Assembly (NCBI RefSeq): GCF_003044565.1
Contig: NZ_POXG01000003.1
Coordinates: 62,001-126,000 of the forward strand
Length of the DNA stretch: 64,000 nucleotides
Direction of reading: 5' to 3'
Origin: Neisseria sicca
Lineage (GTDB): Bacteria > Pseudomonadota > Gammaproteobacteria > Burkholderiales > Neisseriaceae
The position numbers and the translations under genes were made by a program. Under the pieces are notes generated by a model. It had not been told where the DNA came from. It did not search any database and saw only the letters and a program-made list of their open reading frames with translations. Below, piece by piece: positions 34,419 through 42,140 of this stretch. The stretch's first letter is position 1; each line of letters opens with the position of its first letter.

Positions 34419-34447
34419 AGGCCGTCTGAATTTCAGACGGCCTTTTT
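34419..34447. terminator. Near-perfect AG-dialect uptake-sequence terminator
   Basis: AGGCCGTCTGAA-T-TTCAGACGGCCT followed by TTTT. It separates the small rightward gene from the leftward PrtN-like gene. The core is GCCGTCTGAA, unlike most host copies in this window. Confidence 0.85.
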
Positions 34448-34448
34448 G

Positions 34449-34715
34449 TTATCCATGTATTTTCCGCCATTCGGTTTTTGCCTGCTGTTCGCGTTGGTCT
34501 AGCCAGTCGGCGATGGCGGTAAGACTGACGAATTGGCTGCTTTTTTGACTGTTGTCCGTATTGATGACCGGCCATGGGAGGGTTTGGGTTTTGGCGCGGC
34601 GGCGGGCGGTTTTTTCGTTTATGTGCGGTAACCAGTCGGCAGTGGCCTGTTCGAGGGTGATATGGGTTTTGCCGTAGATGAGCATGAGCCGGTGGCGGGT
34701 AGGTAGGTTTTCCAT
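34449..34715 (-). CDS. PrtN-like DNA-binding regulator
   Basis: 88 residues. The pattern of a short helix-turn-helix domain followed by LPWPVINTDNSQKSSQFVSL and TAIADWLDQREQQAK matches the pyocin activator PrtN family, small prophage regulators often found next to the integrase or attachment site. The N-terminal segment IYGKTHITLEQATADWLPHI is the recognition region. It is the last gene of the leftward early operon. No pyocin genes are present, so regulation of excision or late genes is the more likely role (inferred). Confidence 0.75.
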   Translation of the reverse strand: MENLPTRHRLMLIYGKTHITLEQATADWLPHINEKTARRRAKTQTLPWPVINTDNSQKSSQFVSLTAIADWLDQREQQAKTEWRKIHG

Positions 34716-34717
34716 TT

Positions 34718-34957
34718 TTAGTGTGCCTTGTGTTGTTGTCTGATTCTTTCTGCGTAGTCTTCCGCGTCTGTTCGGGTGGTGAATTCTTTCAGAACTTTGG
34801 TGCTTCGCCGTCTGCCTGCGTTATTTTTTGTCCAGTGTTTTTTCTTATATTGGGGAGGCTGGTATTCGATTACCTGCCATTTGCCGTCGTGATGCCGGAA
34901 GCCTATATTGGGTTGGGTGTTAATTTGGGTATGCTGTATGCGGTCTGTCAGGGTCAT
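34718..34957 (-). CDS. Small basic phage protein of unknown function
   Basis: 79 residues from MTLTDRIQHT, whose ATG overlaps the stop of the upstream small membrane-protein gene as ATGA. It contains GFRHHDGKWQVIEYQPPQYK followed by a Lys/Arg-rich stretch and TRTDAEDYAERIRQQ. No fold was recognised; the composition suggests a nucleic-acid-binding protein. The gap to PrtN is two bases, so the two are probably co-translated. Confidence 0.55.
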   Translation of the reverse strand: MTLTDRIQHTQINTQPNIGFRHHDGKWQVIEYQPPQYKKKHWTKNNAGRRRSTKVLKEFTTRTDAEDYAERIRQQHKAH

Positions 34958-35064
34958 TTTGTGTCTTTCGTGGTGCCGTCCGCCCACCGTTTGAATTTAA
35001 TGCCGGTGATGCGCTCGGTGATGATTTGAAGGATGATTAGTATCAGGGCAATGATGGGCGGCAT
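34954..35064 (-). CDS. Single-span membrane miniprotein
   Basis: 36 residues: MPPIIALILIILQIITERIT forms a membrane helix and the remainder is basic (GIKFKRWADGTTKDTK), giving a cytoplasmic tail by the positive-inside rule. The ATG shares one base with the stop of the upstream miniprotein, and the stop overlaps the next start by ATGA. Such packing in overlapping frames supports it as a real gene in an operon. Function unknown. Confidence 0.55.
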   Translation of the reverse strand: MPPIIALILIILQIITERITGIKFKRWADGTTKDTK

Positions 35065-35204
35065 TATTCTTCTTCTTGGAAGAGGATTTCTAGTATTTTT
35101 GTAATTCGGTTCTGTACCATTATTTCTACTGTCAACATGATGAGTGCAGCCATCAGTACGGCAATAATAATAATGGCGGTGGCGATGTTGATGATGTTTT
35201 CCAT
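35064..35204 (-). CDS. Second single-span membrane miniprotein
   Basis: 46 residues: MENIINIATAIIIIAVLMAA continues to a long hydrophobic helix (about residues 5-30), followed by VQNRITKILEILFQEEE, an acidic amphipathic tail. It overlaps the next miniprotein by one base (TAATG). GGAGAGTAAAT precedes the ATG, a fair ribosome site. With its neighbours it forms a lipoprotein-membrane-membrane trio; function unknown. Confidence 0.55.
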   Translation of the reverse strand: MENIINIATAIIIIAVLMAALIMLTVEIMVQNRITKILEILFQEEE

Positions 35205-35206
35205 AT

Positions 35207-35404
35207 TTACTCTCCGTAAACGATGCCACGCATACGTTCTTCTGTGGTCATGCGTTCGTAGGTTTTTTCAAGTTGCAGGGTTGCGAAGTCGGCAGCGTCC
35301 TGTTGTTGGCGGATGAGGCGTTGGGCTTCGGTTTCTTGAGAAGGTTGAGGTGTGGTGCAGGCTGCAAGTATGGCAAGTAGGGTTGGGGTGAGCAGGGTTT
35401 TCAT
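35207..35404 (-). CDS. Small prophage lipoprotein
   Basis: 65 residues. MKTLLTPTLLAILAACTTP is a type II signal peptide with lipobox LAAC, so the mature protein of about 50 residues is lipid-anchored. The rest is a Gln/Glu-rich helix (EAQRLIRQQQDAADFATLQL) ending IVYGE. The ATG at 35,404 has TAAGGATTG upstream; an in-frame TTG two codons earlier is rejected. Small phage lipoproteins encoded in early operons can act in superinfection exclusion or as Rz1-type spanins; the position next to the repressor region favours exclusion (inference). Confidence 0.65.
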   Translation of the reverse strand: MKTLLTPTLLAILAACTTPQPSQETEAQRLIRQQQDAADFATLQLEKTYERMTTEERMRGIVYGE

Positions 35405-35421
35405 TTTCAATCCTTATGCAA

Positions 35422-35997
35422 TTAAAGTCCGCCTTCCGGCGCTCTTGTTAGCATGATGTAGAAGCGGCAGTTTTTGAATTTAAATAAAATTGAGCATATT
35501 CCGCCGTCCTTGTTTTTGTTTGACAGATAAAAAGGGAAGAAGATGGGGTGTTTGAAACCTAAACTTTTTTGGCATTTATCCAATTTTTTAATCAAGCTGA
35601 TGTCAATGGCCAGATTTTGATTGATCACGTCTTCAATCATGACTGGATCTTTAGCGTATTCTTCGATTCTTTGTGTTTTGGGGAAGTCGGATGTGTCAGG
35701 CTTTTTAAACTCTAATGCGCCCACTGCAATGCAGTCGTCTCTGATTTCGATATTGGCAATGTCGCTTTCTCTGTCTTTTAAAACCGCGCCCAATACAATG
35801 TTTGGAATGAAGATGTCTTCATCGATTTCTTTCAGTTCTTCGTGTTTGATAATGCAAAGTACATGACCGTCGGTTGCTTTGATTTCGCCTGTTTCCTTAT
35901 CGAGGAAAACGCCGTTGATGTAATGTCTTGGGTCGTTGTTTGCTGCTGCGGCAGCGGCGGCTTTCAAAAGATTTTTTTTAATTGAAAAATGTTTCAT
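35422..35997 (-). CDS. Phage protein with features of a DNA sliding clamp domain
   Basis: 191 residues. RHYINGVFLDKETGEIKATD followed by GHVLCI resembles the strand-turn-helix of DnaN beta-clamp domains (pattern R-x-Y-L-N-G-V ... A-T-D-G-H-R-L), and the second half (IDISLIKKLDKCQKSLGFKH; CRFYIMLTRAP) could complete one or two clamp-like lobes. A full clamp has about 370 residues, so this would be a half-size form. The assignment is tentative and based only on the motif. It is transcribed leftwards with the small early genes. Confidence 0.45.
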   Translation of the reverse strand: MKHFSIKKNLLKAAAAAAANNDPRHYINGVFLDKETGEIKATDGHVLCIIKHEELKEIDEDIFIPNIVLGAVLKDRESDIANIEIRDDCIAVGALEFKKPDTSDFPKTQRIEEYAKDPVMIEDVINQNLAIDISLIKKLDKCQKSLGFKHPIFFPFYLSNKNKDGGICSILFKFKNCRFYIMLTRAPEGGL

Positions 35998-36014
35998 TTT
36001 TATCTCCGTTTAAA

Positions 36015-36230
36015 TCAGCAGGCTTTTTGCAGATCGTTTTGAGTTAGGGCTGTCAGTGCTTGTTTGACTGCCGCCATGGGAGTTTTGTACTCGGGAACAA
36101 GTCCGACAATGAGTTCGCCGTCGGTGTTGATGATGTCGCAACCGTAGTGCTCTACGGGGTGGCCGTAGGCAGTGTGGGTGGTTTCGGCGGTTACGCGGAT
36201 GTCGATAGAGTATTCTTCTGTGATGGTCAT
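36015..36230 (-). CDS. Conserved-looking small phage protein
   Basis: 71 residues, MTITEEYSIDIRVTAETTHT at the start, with GHPVEHYGCDIINTDGELIV and a C-terminal helix MAAVKQALTALTQNDLQKA. It is acidic and soluble, probably alpha/beta. Function unknown. It lies 17 bases upstream of the clamp-like gene on the same strand and is preceded by a degenerate uptake-sequence hairpin. Confidence 0.55.
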   Translation of the reverse strand: MTITEEYSIDIRVTAETTHTAYGHPVEHYGCDIINTDGELIVGLVPEYKTPMAAVKQALTALTQNDLQKAC

Positions 36231-36259
36231 TTTGGGGTCTTTCGGGGTGGGGTTTTGTG

Positions 36260-36297
36260 GAGGTCGTCTGAAGATTCACGCTTTCAGACAACCTTTT
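36260..36297 (-). terminator. Degenerate uptake-sequence hairpin
   Basis: AGGTCGTCTGAAGA pairs imperfectly with TTTCAGACAACCTTTT. It follows the 71-residue gene at 36,301. Confidence 0.6.
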
Positions 36298-36300
36298 GCT

Positions 36301-36516
36301 TTATGTTGAAACGATTTCGTGGGGGTAAATGTTTTGTACCAGTCGCACTGCATCTTTCAGAGTTTTGGCTTCGCGGCGGGCGGTTTCGCTGTAAATACCG
36401 CCACCTTCTCGGGAACTGTTGCGCTTTTGAATGGCTAGTTTGCCGTCCTGCCATGTGGCGACTTCGACTTTGCCGGCGGTGGCGTGGGTGCCGAATTTAA
36501 CGTAGATGGGTTTCAT
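36301..36516 (-). CDS. Small basic phage protein of unknown function
   Basis: 71 residues. YVKFGTHATAGKVEVATWQD and GKLAIQKRNSSREGGGIYSE suggest a small beta-rich protein; the C-terminus DAVRLVQNIYPHEIVST is helical. ACACAGTAATC precedes the start without a strong ribosome site. It lies downstream of an AT-rich gap (36,517-36,700) rich in TAAACA/TGTTTA repeats that may hold operators. Function unknown. Confidence 0.5.
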   Translation of the reverse strand: MKPIYVKFGTHATAGKVEVATWQDGKLAIQKRNSSREGGGIYSETARREAKTLKDAVRLVQNIYPHEIVST

Positions 36517-36701
36517 GATTACTGTGTCCTGTTGTTTGTTTCGATGGATGTAGTTTAGTAAACACTTAATTCATAGTCAAGTAAAAAGTTTATTGTTTGT
36601 TCAATAAATATTAAATTATCTGATTTTTAAGGGAATTTAATTTGCAAAAAAAAATGCCTAACGGGACTGGCGGTAGGCGGTTTTGGATGTCTAGGTGAAA
36701 G

Positions 36702-36727
36702 AAAACCGCCCAGTGGGCGGTTTTTTC
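36702..36727 (-). terminator. Intrinsic terminator without uptake sequence
   Basis: AAAACCGCC-CAGT-GGGCGGTTTT hairpin flanked by A and T tracts on both sides. It separates the toxin-antitoxin-like operon from the small genes to its left. Confidence 0.8.
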
Positions 36728-36758
36728 AAAGTGAATTTAGGCTGAGGTGTTGGGATTG

Positions 36759-37172
36759 TTATGAGTGGTAAGGAAGCCAAGAAAAAAACAGAGGGTGGCT
36801 CTCGGAGAGAATATGGTTGTGTGTTTTCATTCTTACATAAATACGGTCACCGTTAGAAACGGGAAGGCCGCTAACTGTTTGGTGCAGCATGAATGAAATA
36901 CTTTCTTCTTGACCGACACTATCATACGGCGGGATTTCAAAATTGGAAATTACATCGTCGTTGTGAACAATCTCTAAAAAGATTGGTTGGGTTTGCAATG
37001 TCTGCATATACTCATCTTCGGCGTAAAATGAAATAGACAGGCATAGACGACCTAAAATAGATTGTTGCGCCGGGATATGGCATATATCGGGAAATATACC
37101 TATCAGACTGTATTTGTCATTTTCCGCATGGCGGATGATTTCATCGCAATAGTGGACATTTAAGTGAATCAT
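36759..37172 (-). CDS. Third gene of a toxin-antitoxin-like operon, unknown
   Basis: 137 residues, MIHLNVHYCDEIIRHAENDK start, then SLIGIFPDICHIPAQQS, RLCLSISFYAEDE, FLEIVHNDDVISNFEIPPYD and RIYVRMKTHN. It is a beta-rich protein resembling none of the common phage families. Its ATG overlaps the stop of the HTH gene by ATGA, so the two are translationally coupled. In three-gene modules such a protein can be a chaperone or an additional effector; here there is no direct evidence. Confidence 0.6.
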   Translation of the reverse strand: MIHLNVHYCDEIIRHAENDKYSLIGIFPDICHIPAQQSILGRLCLSISFYAEDEYMQTLQTQPIFLEIVHNDDVISNFEIPPYDSVGQEESISFMLHQTVSGLPVSNGDRIYVRMKTHNHILSESHPLFFSWLPYHS

Positions 37173-37669
37173 GCCTGCTCCATATATTCGTACTGCTGTT
37201 CAAACGCTGCGCGAACTTCAAGCGGGGAAACGCCTAATGCGTTTGCCAGTTTTTGTACAGTCTCATTATGTAGGGATTGTTTGCTGTTTTCGATGCGGGA
37301 CAGATAGGGTTGAGGCAATCCTGCGGCGGCTGCCAATTCAGACTGGGTAAACCCCTTTTTCATCCTCAGGCTGACAAATGTCTCTCCGCCTGCTTTGAGG
37401 GCTATTTTATCGGCAATTTTCGCTGCCGCCCTGTCCATCGCTGCTTTGCGGCGCGGATTTTTCCGTACATGTTCAATATGCTCTGCGGCGGGGGTAGTGT
37501 TGGGGCTGATCGGTTTGATGCATTTAATCTGCCCGTTTATCCGCAGGCAGTTTATGTGGGTGACGGGGGTGGCGGATGTAGGTGTTGATACTGTGCAGGC
37601 GGCCACGGCAACAGTGAGTGTTGCACCCATTTGAAACCATGTGCCGTTAGTTGGAGTACAGTTCTTCAT
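37169..37669 (-). CDS. XRE-family HTH protein with an N-terminal hydrophobic/lipobox-like segment, antitoxin candidate
   Basis: 166 residues from MKNCTPTNGTWFQ. The C-terminal 65 residues are a classical Cro/CI-type HTH (SLRMKKGFTQSELAAAAGLP, PYLSRIENSKQSLHN), with LGVSPLEVRAAF after it. The N-terminus contains MGATLTVAVAACTVSTPTS, which resembles a lipoprotein signal with VAAC, followed by a Cys pair (INCLRINGQIKC). If real, the HTH would be membrane-linked. The start overlaps the toxin-like gene by 23 bases. The toxin-first order is that of HigBA modules. An internal ATG at 37,429 (MDRAAAKIADK) would give a plain HTH. Confidence 0.65.
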   Translation of the reverse strand: MKNCTPTNGTWFQMGATLTVAVAACTVSTPTSATPVTHINCLRINGQIKCIKPISPNTTPAAEHIEHVRKNPRRKAAMDRAAAKIADKIALKAGGETFVSLRMKKGFTQSELAAAAGLPQPYLSRIENSKQSLHNETVQKLANALGVSPLEVRAAFEQQYEYMEQA

Positions 37670-38084
37670 AGTCTTTGATAATCCGTTTTGTGATTGGGTG
37701 TTCTGCCTGATAGTCAAATTTGTCTGTCTTCTTGTTTACAACAGCCAATATATCTATGCGGCGGATATACGCGCCGTTTGGCTGTTTTTCATGGCATGGT
37801 GCGTAAATTATTCTGTATCCGGCGGCTTCTTCGCTGCCAAATCGGACGCGCAAAACTTTGATGTCTTTTTCCCATAATGACAATATGGGTTTCACTTCCA
37901 AGTCAATCGGGCCTATGGGTTCGCCATATTCTCTGAAGTATCTGTTTTCGTATAAGCCATCAAAAATAGCAGAGTCCGCCTGAATCATCTCAATGACGGT
38001 ATCGAGATAACCGACCGCGTCTTCGTCTTTTTCAAAGAGGCGGTCTAAATCCTGCTCGGCGTTAAAGTGGACGGTCAGCTCCAT
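37647..38084 (-). CDS. RelE/HigB-like toxin candidate
   Basis: 145 residues. The order of elements fits the RelE/ParE superfamily: N-terminal helices (ELTVHFNAEQDLDRLFEKDE), NRYFREYGEPIGPIDLEVKP, IKVLRVRF, and RIIYAPCHEKQPNGAYIRRID with ILAVVNKKTD, where the basic residues of a ribosome-dependent nuclease are expected. It is longer than typical RelE (about 95). The XRE-type gene follows with overlap, as in HigB-HigA. Toxicity is not shown. Confidence 0.65.
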   Translation of the reverse strand: MELTVHFNAEQDLDRLFEKDEDAVGYLDTVIEMIQADSAIFDGLYENRYFREYGEPIGPIDLEVKPILSLWEKDIKVLRVRFGSEEAAGYRIIYAPCHEKQPNGAYIRRIDILAVVNKKTDKFDYQAEHPITKRIIKDYEELYSN

Positions 38085-38201
38085 GCGTGCCCTTTTTTAT
38101 ATATTATATCTTTTTAGTTATACCGCGCAATATGCGGTAATAAATCAGTTGTTCAAGTATTTTAAATCCATAGCCTTCTGCCGGTAACAGTCTTTTTTCT
38201 G

Positions 38202-38843
38202 CTACATCTCTTCGAGCTTCCACGCGCCTTTGATTTTGCCGCAGATTTTAAGCTGTTCAAGGTCATGTTTCTCTACAGTTTCGGTTTCGTAGCGTTTGTT
38301 GTCGCTTAGAATTTTGACGCCGCCGGTAACGGTACGTTGCAGGCGTTTGGCACGCAGGCCGTCGGAGACGTGAATAAGGTACACGCCGTCTTCCACCATT
38401 TCAGTAACGGCGGTATCGACAAATATAACGTCGCCTTCATCAATAGTTCCGGCCATGCTGTCGCCGCGTGCGGTGATAATTTTGATGTGGGACAGGTTTC
38501 CGCCGAATTTGTCTTTTGCCCACAGGCGCGATACGTTGACGTAATCGACGACTTCCGCGGGCAAGTTTTCGATACCATTGCCGCATGCCGCTTCGATGTT
38601 GAGGCGTTCAAAGCGGATTTGTTGATCGTCATCTGAACCAATCGGACTGTTTGGCGTAGAGTCCAAATAATATCTTCCCATGCCGTAGTCTTCTTCCAGC
38701 CGTCTGCTGACTTTTTCGCCAAAAGATGCTTTGCCGCTCATCAATTGAGACAGGAGGCTTTTGTCTTTTGTCGGTAGGGTTTTGTCTTCAAAGAATTTTT
38801 TTAAATTCTCAATCCGTATTTCTTTCAATTCTGACTTATTCAT
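38202..38843 (-). CDS. Prophage LexA/CI-type repressor
   Basis: 213 residues. An N-terminal HTH region (about residues 1-60: KSLLSQLMSGKASFGEKVSR is the recognition part) is joined to a C-terminal S24 peptidase domain. Autocleavage should occur at C87-G88 in EAACGNGI; the catalytic pair is S129 in RGDSMAGT and K166 in LRAKRLQR. Such repressors hold lysogeny and are inactivated by RecA during DNA damage. Divergent to the Cro-like gene with a 125-base operator region between. Confidence 0.92.
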   Translation of the reverse strand: MNKSELKEIRIENLKKFFEDKTLPTKDKSLLSQLMSGKASFGEKVSRRLEEDYGMGRYYLDSTPNSPIGSDDDQQIRFERLNIEAACGNGIENLPAEVVDYVNVSRLWAKDKFGGNLSHIKIITARGDSMAGTIDEGDVIFVDTAVTEMVEDGVYLIHVSDGLRAKRLQRTVTGGVKILSDNKRYETETVEKHDLEQLKICGKIKGAWKLEEM

Positions 38844-38876
38844 AGCTATCTCCCAGCAGTAATTATTTATATTCTA

Positions 38877-38947
38877 TTTAGTTTCTACTAAACAAACAAA
38901 TAATAAATATATTTGCTTTTGCGTTTAATGACTGCTAAACTTGTTTA
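38877..38947. promoter_or_regulatory. Operator region between repressor and Cro-like gene
   Basis: Two dyads: TTTAGTTTCTACTAAA (38,877-38,892) and TAAACTTGTTTA (38,936-38,947). Both share TTTAG/TAAAC-like half-sites, and CTAAACAAACA nearby adds further half-sites. The position between divergent repressor and Cro-like genes makes this the lysis-lysogeny operator. Confidence 0.65.
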
Positions 38948-38968
38948 ATGTTTGAAAATGGAGCAGAT

Positions 38969-39175
38969 ATGACTCACGCTGAATTTATTAAAACGCTTTC
39001 GACTAAGCGTGGAGCAAGGTCGGAATATGCCCAAAAGTTGGGTTTGTCTCTGTCGTTTTTGTGGCAAATCGAAAACCGAAGGGCGGTAACACCGAAGCGG
39101 TGCTATGAAAATGTAATTTTGCTTACCAATGGTCGGGTTTCTGTATCCGATCTGATTTCAGAAACGAGATCGTAG
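38969..39175 (+). CDS. Cro-like HTH protein
   Basis: 68 residues from MTHAEFIKTL, with GGAG five bases upstream; an ATG seven codons earlier lacks a ribosome site. The HTH is ARSEYAQKLGLSLSFLWQIE, followed by NRRAVTPKRCYENVILLTNG. Size and position, divergent from the LexA-type repressor and first in the rightward operon, indicate Cro function: shutting off repressor synthesis in the lytic state. Short C-terminus VSVSDLISETRS. Confidence 0.82.
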   Translation: MTHAEFIKTLSTKRGARSEYAQKLGLSLSFLWQIENRRAVTPKRCYENVILLTNGRVSVSDLISETRS

Positions 39176-39297
39176 TCTTGGTACGGATTTCTAATTTTCC
39201 CCCCATTACTGATTAACGCGCAATCAGTGATTCAGCCTGCCCTCTCAAGGGGGGGGCAGGTCTTTTTTACGCCTAAAAAATGAGCAGGACAACGGAT

Positions 39298-42138
39298 ATG
39301 GAAAACAAACTGGATTTTAAAACGGTTGCCGATGCGGCTTTGAATGCGGTGGACAACCTGCTTGCGGAATGGCTTCCGTCAGGCAAATATAAAGGGCATG
39401 AGTTCTTCGCTCTGAATCCGACGCGCGCGGATAAGCATCTTGGCAGTTTTGCGGTCAATACGCATTCGGGCGCGTGGGCGGATTATGCGACGAACGATGC
39501 AGGCGGCGATTTGGTCAGCCTCTATGCCTATCTTTTCTGCAACGGACGGCAGGGCGACGCGCTAAAAGCGGTCGCCGAGCGTCTGCGCATCGGAAATTTC
39601 GGAGCGGTAGAAAGGAAGGAATGGGACGGCGAGCCGAAAACGGGCAAGTCGAAACGTGAAAGCTGGCAGCCTATTGCGCCGTTCGATGAAGGCCGTCTGA
39701 AATATCTGGAAGGCAGTCAGGTTTACCGTCTTTGTAAAAATGAGCGGGCGGAAGGCTTGCGGGCAGTATACCGCGATGCGGACGGCAAGCCGCTTTGCGT
39801 TGTGCAGCGCTTTATCGACCAGGACGGCGGGAAATCCGATTTGCCGTTTGTGTGGGCGAAAAACAGCGAGGGTGTAGAGAAGTGGACAAGCCGCCGCCTA
39901 AAGGATCCACAGCCGCTGTTCGGGTTGGATGCTTTGGCGGAAAGGCCTGATGCGCCTGTTTTGATTGTCGAGGGCGAAAAGTGCAAGCTGGCGGCAGAGG
40001 CGTATTTTGATTTGAAGGGCTGGGTTGCCGTGTCTTGGCTGGGCGGTTGCAACGGCTGGAAAAAGGCGGATTGGTCGCCGCTTGCCGGGCGCAATGTACT
40101 GATTTGGCCTGACTGCGATTCCCAGCGGGAAAAGCTGTCGAAGAAGGATGAGGCGGCGGGTGTGAAGCCGTCGGATATGCCGTATCTGCCGTGGCGCGGA
40201 CAGCCCGGCATGAAGGCGGCGCTGGGGATTGCCCAAGTTCTCAAGGAGTCGGGCTGTACGGTCAAAATCGTGAATATTCCGAATCCGGGCGTGTGGCCTT
40301 CGGGCTACGATATTGCAGACGTGATTTCGGATACCGAGCCGCTGACGACGGTGCGTGAAATGATGGCGGATACGCTGGTTTTCCCGTTTTCAGACGACAT
40401 TGACGGGCAGCCTTTCCCGCGCCTATCCGATAAGGAGCGTGCGGCGCAAAATGCGCCCACGGCAACGAAAGGGGGCGGCGGGGACGGCGATGATGCGGAA
40501 TACGACGGAGAAAATCCGCGTTTGGCGGAATTGTTGAAAAATTACGCGCAAATCGGGTTGAAAGAGAAGGTTTTGAACTTGGAAACAGGGGAATCTTTCA
40601 GCCGAAGCCAGTTGGAAAAAGTGTTTTCGCGTCCTGCCGTGCTGACTTGGTTTCATCTGCACGATAGAAACAAGCTATCGGAGCTTGAGGCGGGGATTTT
40701 AATCAAACAGAAAAAATTGGAGGCGATGGCGGATGTCAGCCCCGTTTTTAAAAACGCGCTTGCGCGCTATATCTACCTGGACGGGACGACGGACGCCTAC
40801 GACAGGCAGTTGGAAGCCATCGTGTCGCTGGCGGCGGTCAAGGCTGCCGTACCTGAAGAATTTGACGACTGGAGCAAGTCGCCCGCTCGCCTCGTCTGTC
40901 CGATGAGCAATTATGTGTTTGAGCCGGATATGCCGCAAGGTGTGGTGTATAAAAACGAGAAATTAAGCCATATCAATGCGTTCAAGGGCTTGCCGAAAAA
41001 GGCTGAAGCGCCTGAAAAGCCGTTCGCGCCGGAAACGCCGCTGGCTGAATTGGAAAAACATTTTCCGAAATGTGCAAACATTATCGGGCTGGTACGGCAT
41101 TTGTGTTCGGGCAACGGCAATTTGAGCGAGGCTTGCACGGAATGGGTTCTGAACTGGCTTGCCTGCCGTTTCAGGCGGCCAGCCGAAAAGCCCGCTACCG
41201 CATTGGTGTTTATCTCCGAAACGCAGGGCGTGGGCAAATCGACGTTTGGCGAGAAGGTCGTCAAAGAGCTTTTCGGCGAGTATCTGCGCCAACTCGACCA
41301 AAACGCGCTGGAATCGCGCTTCAATGCGTCGCTGCTGTTTGCACTGGTTACGATATTTGAGGAAATCAGTCCGTCAGACGAGCGGCTGAACGTCATCGGC
41401 AAACTGAAAAACATGATTACGTCGGATGTGATTATGGTGGAGCGCAAAGGGCGCGATGCGGAAAAACATAACGACTTCAATTCTTTTATCATTTTCTCGA
41501 ACGACGAGCGGTCTATCCCCATCGAAAGCAACGACAGGCGGTTTATGGTCTTGTCGTGCAACCGCAAGTATTCGGACGCGCAATACGAGGCATTGCAGGC
41601 GGAAATCGACAATGGCGGAGTGGACGAATTCGCGCGGTTTCTCTATGCGCTGCCGCTGATGTATTCGGACGGTGATACGCGGCGGGCATTCACGCCGCAT
41701 ACCAAGCCGCTGACGACAGAAATCAAACGGCGGATGATCAACCTGAACAAGCCTTCTTGGGAAGCTTTTCTGGACGACTGGTGGCGCGGCGATTTGGGCT
41801 TGCCCTTCATCTCCTGCGCGGCGGGCGATTTGTGGTCGGCATACAAGAAATGGTGCATAGATACCAAGACTTTCCATATGCAGCAGAAGAATTTTTATGC
41901 AAATATAGCAAAACGCTTGGCGGATTTGCGAAGCACGGTTACAATCCACGGACAGCCGAAAAAAGTACGGTTTTTCGCCGTGCCGCATTCGTGGCTGTCG
42001 CCCGACAATCAGGAGAAGTTTCCGCCGCCGAATACCGACAAGACCGAACGTGGTTCTGAAGGGTCGGTTTCAAAGGCAGATTATTACGGCAGGCAGATAG
42101 AAGCATTTGCCCTTGCCTCGGATTCTGACCGGTTTTAG
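39298..42138 (+). CDS. Phage primase-helicase (DUF5906/D5-like)
   Basis: 946 residues from MENKLDFKTV, preceded by AGGAC; an ATG six codons earlier has no ribosome site. The N-terminal part (about 15-110, KGHEFFALNPTRADKHLGSF, GGDLVSLYAYLFC) is a primase-type region. A Toprim-like segment APVLIVEGEKCKLAAEAYF lies near residue 220, with VLIWPDCD about 45 residues later. The C-terminal superfamily 3-type helicase has Walker A TQGVGKSTFG near residue 643, and LFALVTIFEEISPSDERLNV and NDERSIPIESNDRRFMVLS downstream. It initiates and drives phage DNA replication, and a repeat-rich candidate origin follows directly. Confidence 0.86.
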   Translation: MENKLDFKTVADAALNAVDNLLAEWLPSGKYKGHEFFALNPTRADKHLGSFAVNTHSGAWADYATNDAGGDLVSLYAYLFCNGRQGDALKAVAERLRIGNFGAVERKEWDGEPKTGKSKRESWQPIAPFDEGRLKYLEGSQVYRLCKNERAEGLRAVYRDADGKPLCVVQRFIDQDGGKSDLPFVWAKNSEGVEKWTSRRLKDPQPLFGLDALAERPDAPVLIVEGEKCKLAAEAYFDLKGWVAVSWLGGCNGWKKADWSPLAGRNVLIWPDCDSQREKLSKKDEAAGVKPSDMPYLPWRGQPGMKAALGIAQVLKESGCTVKIVNIPNPGVWPSGYDIADVISDTEPLTTVREMMADTLVFPFSDDIDGQPFPRLSDKERAAQNAPTATKGGGGDGDDAEYDGENPRLAELLKNYAQIGLKEKVLNLETGESFSRSQLEKVFSRPAVLTWFHLHDRNKLSELEAGILIKQKKLEAMADVSPVFKNALARYIYLDGTTDAYDRQLEAIVSLAAVKAAVPEEFDDWSKSPARLVCPMSNYVFEPDMPQGVVYKNEKLSHINAFKGLPKKAEAPEKPFAPETPLAELEKHFPKCANIIGLVRHLCSGNGNLSEACTEWVLNWLACRFRRPAEKPATALVFISETQGVGKSTFGEKVVKELFGEYLRQLDQNALESRFNASLLFALVTIFEEISPSDERLNVIGKLKNMITSDVIMVERKGRDAEKHNDFNSFIIFSNDERSIPIESNDRRFMVLSCNRKYSDAQYEALQAEIDNGGVDEFARFLYALPLMYSDGDTRRAFTPHTKPLTTEIKRRMINLNKPSWEAFLDDWWRGDLGLPFISCAAGDLWSAYKKWCIDTKTFHMQQKNFYANIAKRLADLRSTVTIHGQPKKVRFFAVPHSWLSPDNQEKFPPPNTDKTERGSEGSVSKADYYGRQIEAFALASDSDRF

Positions 42139-42140
42139 GC

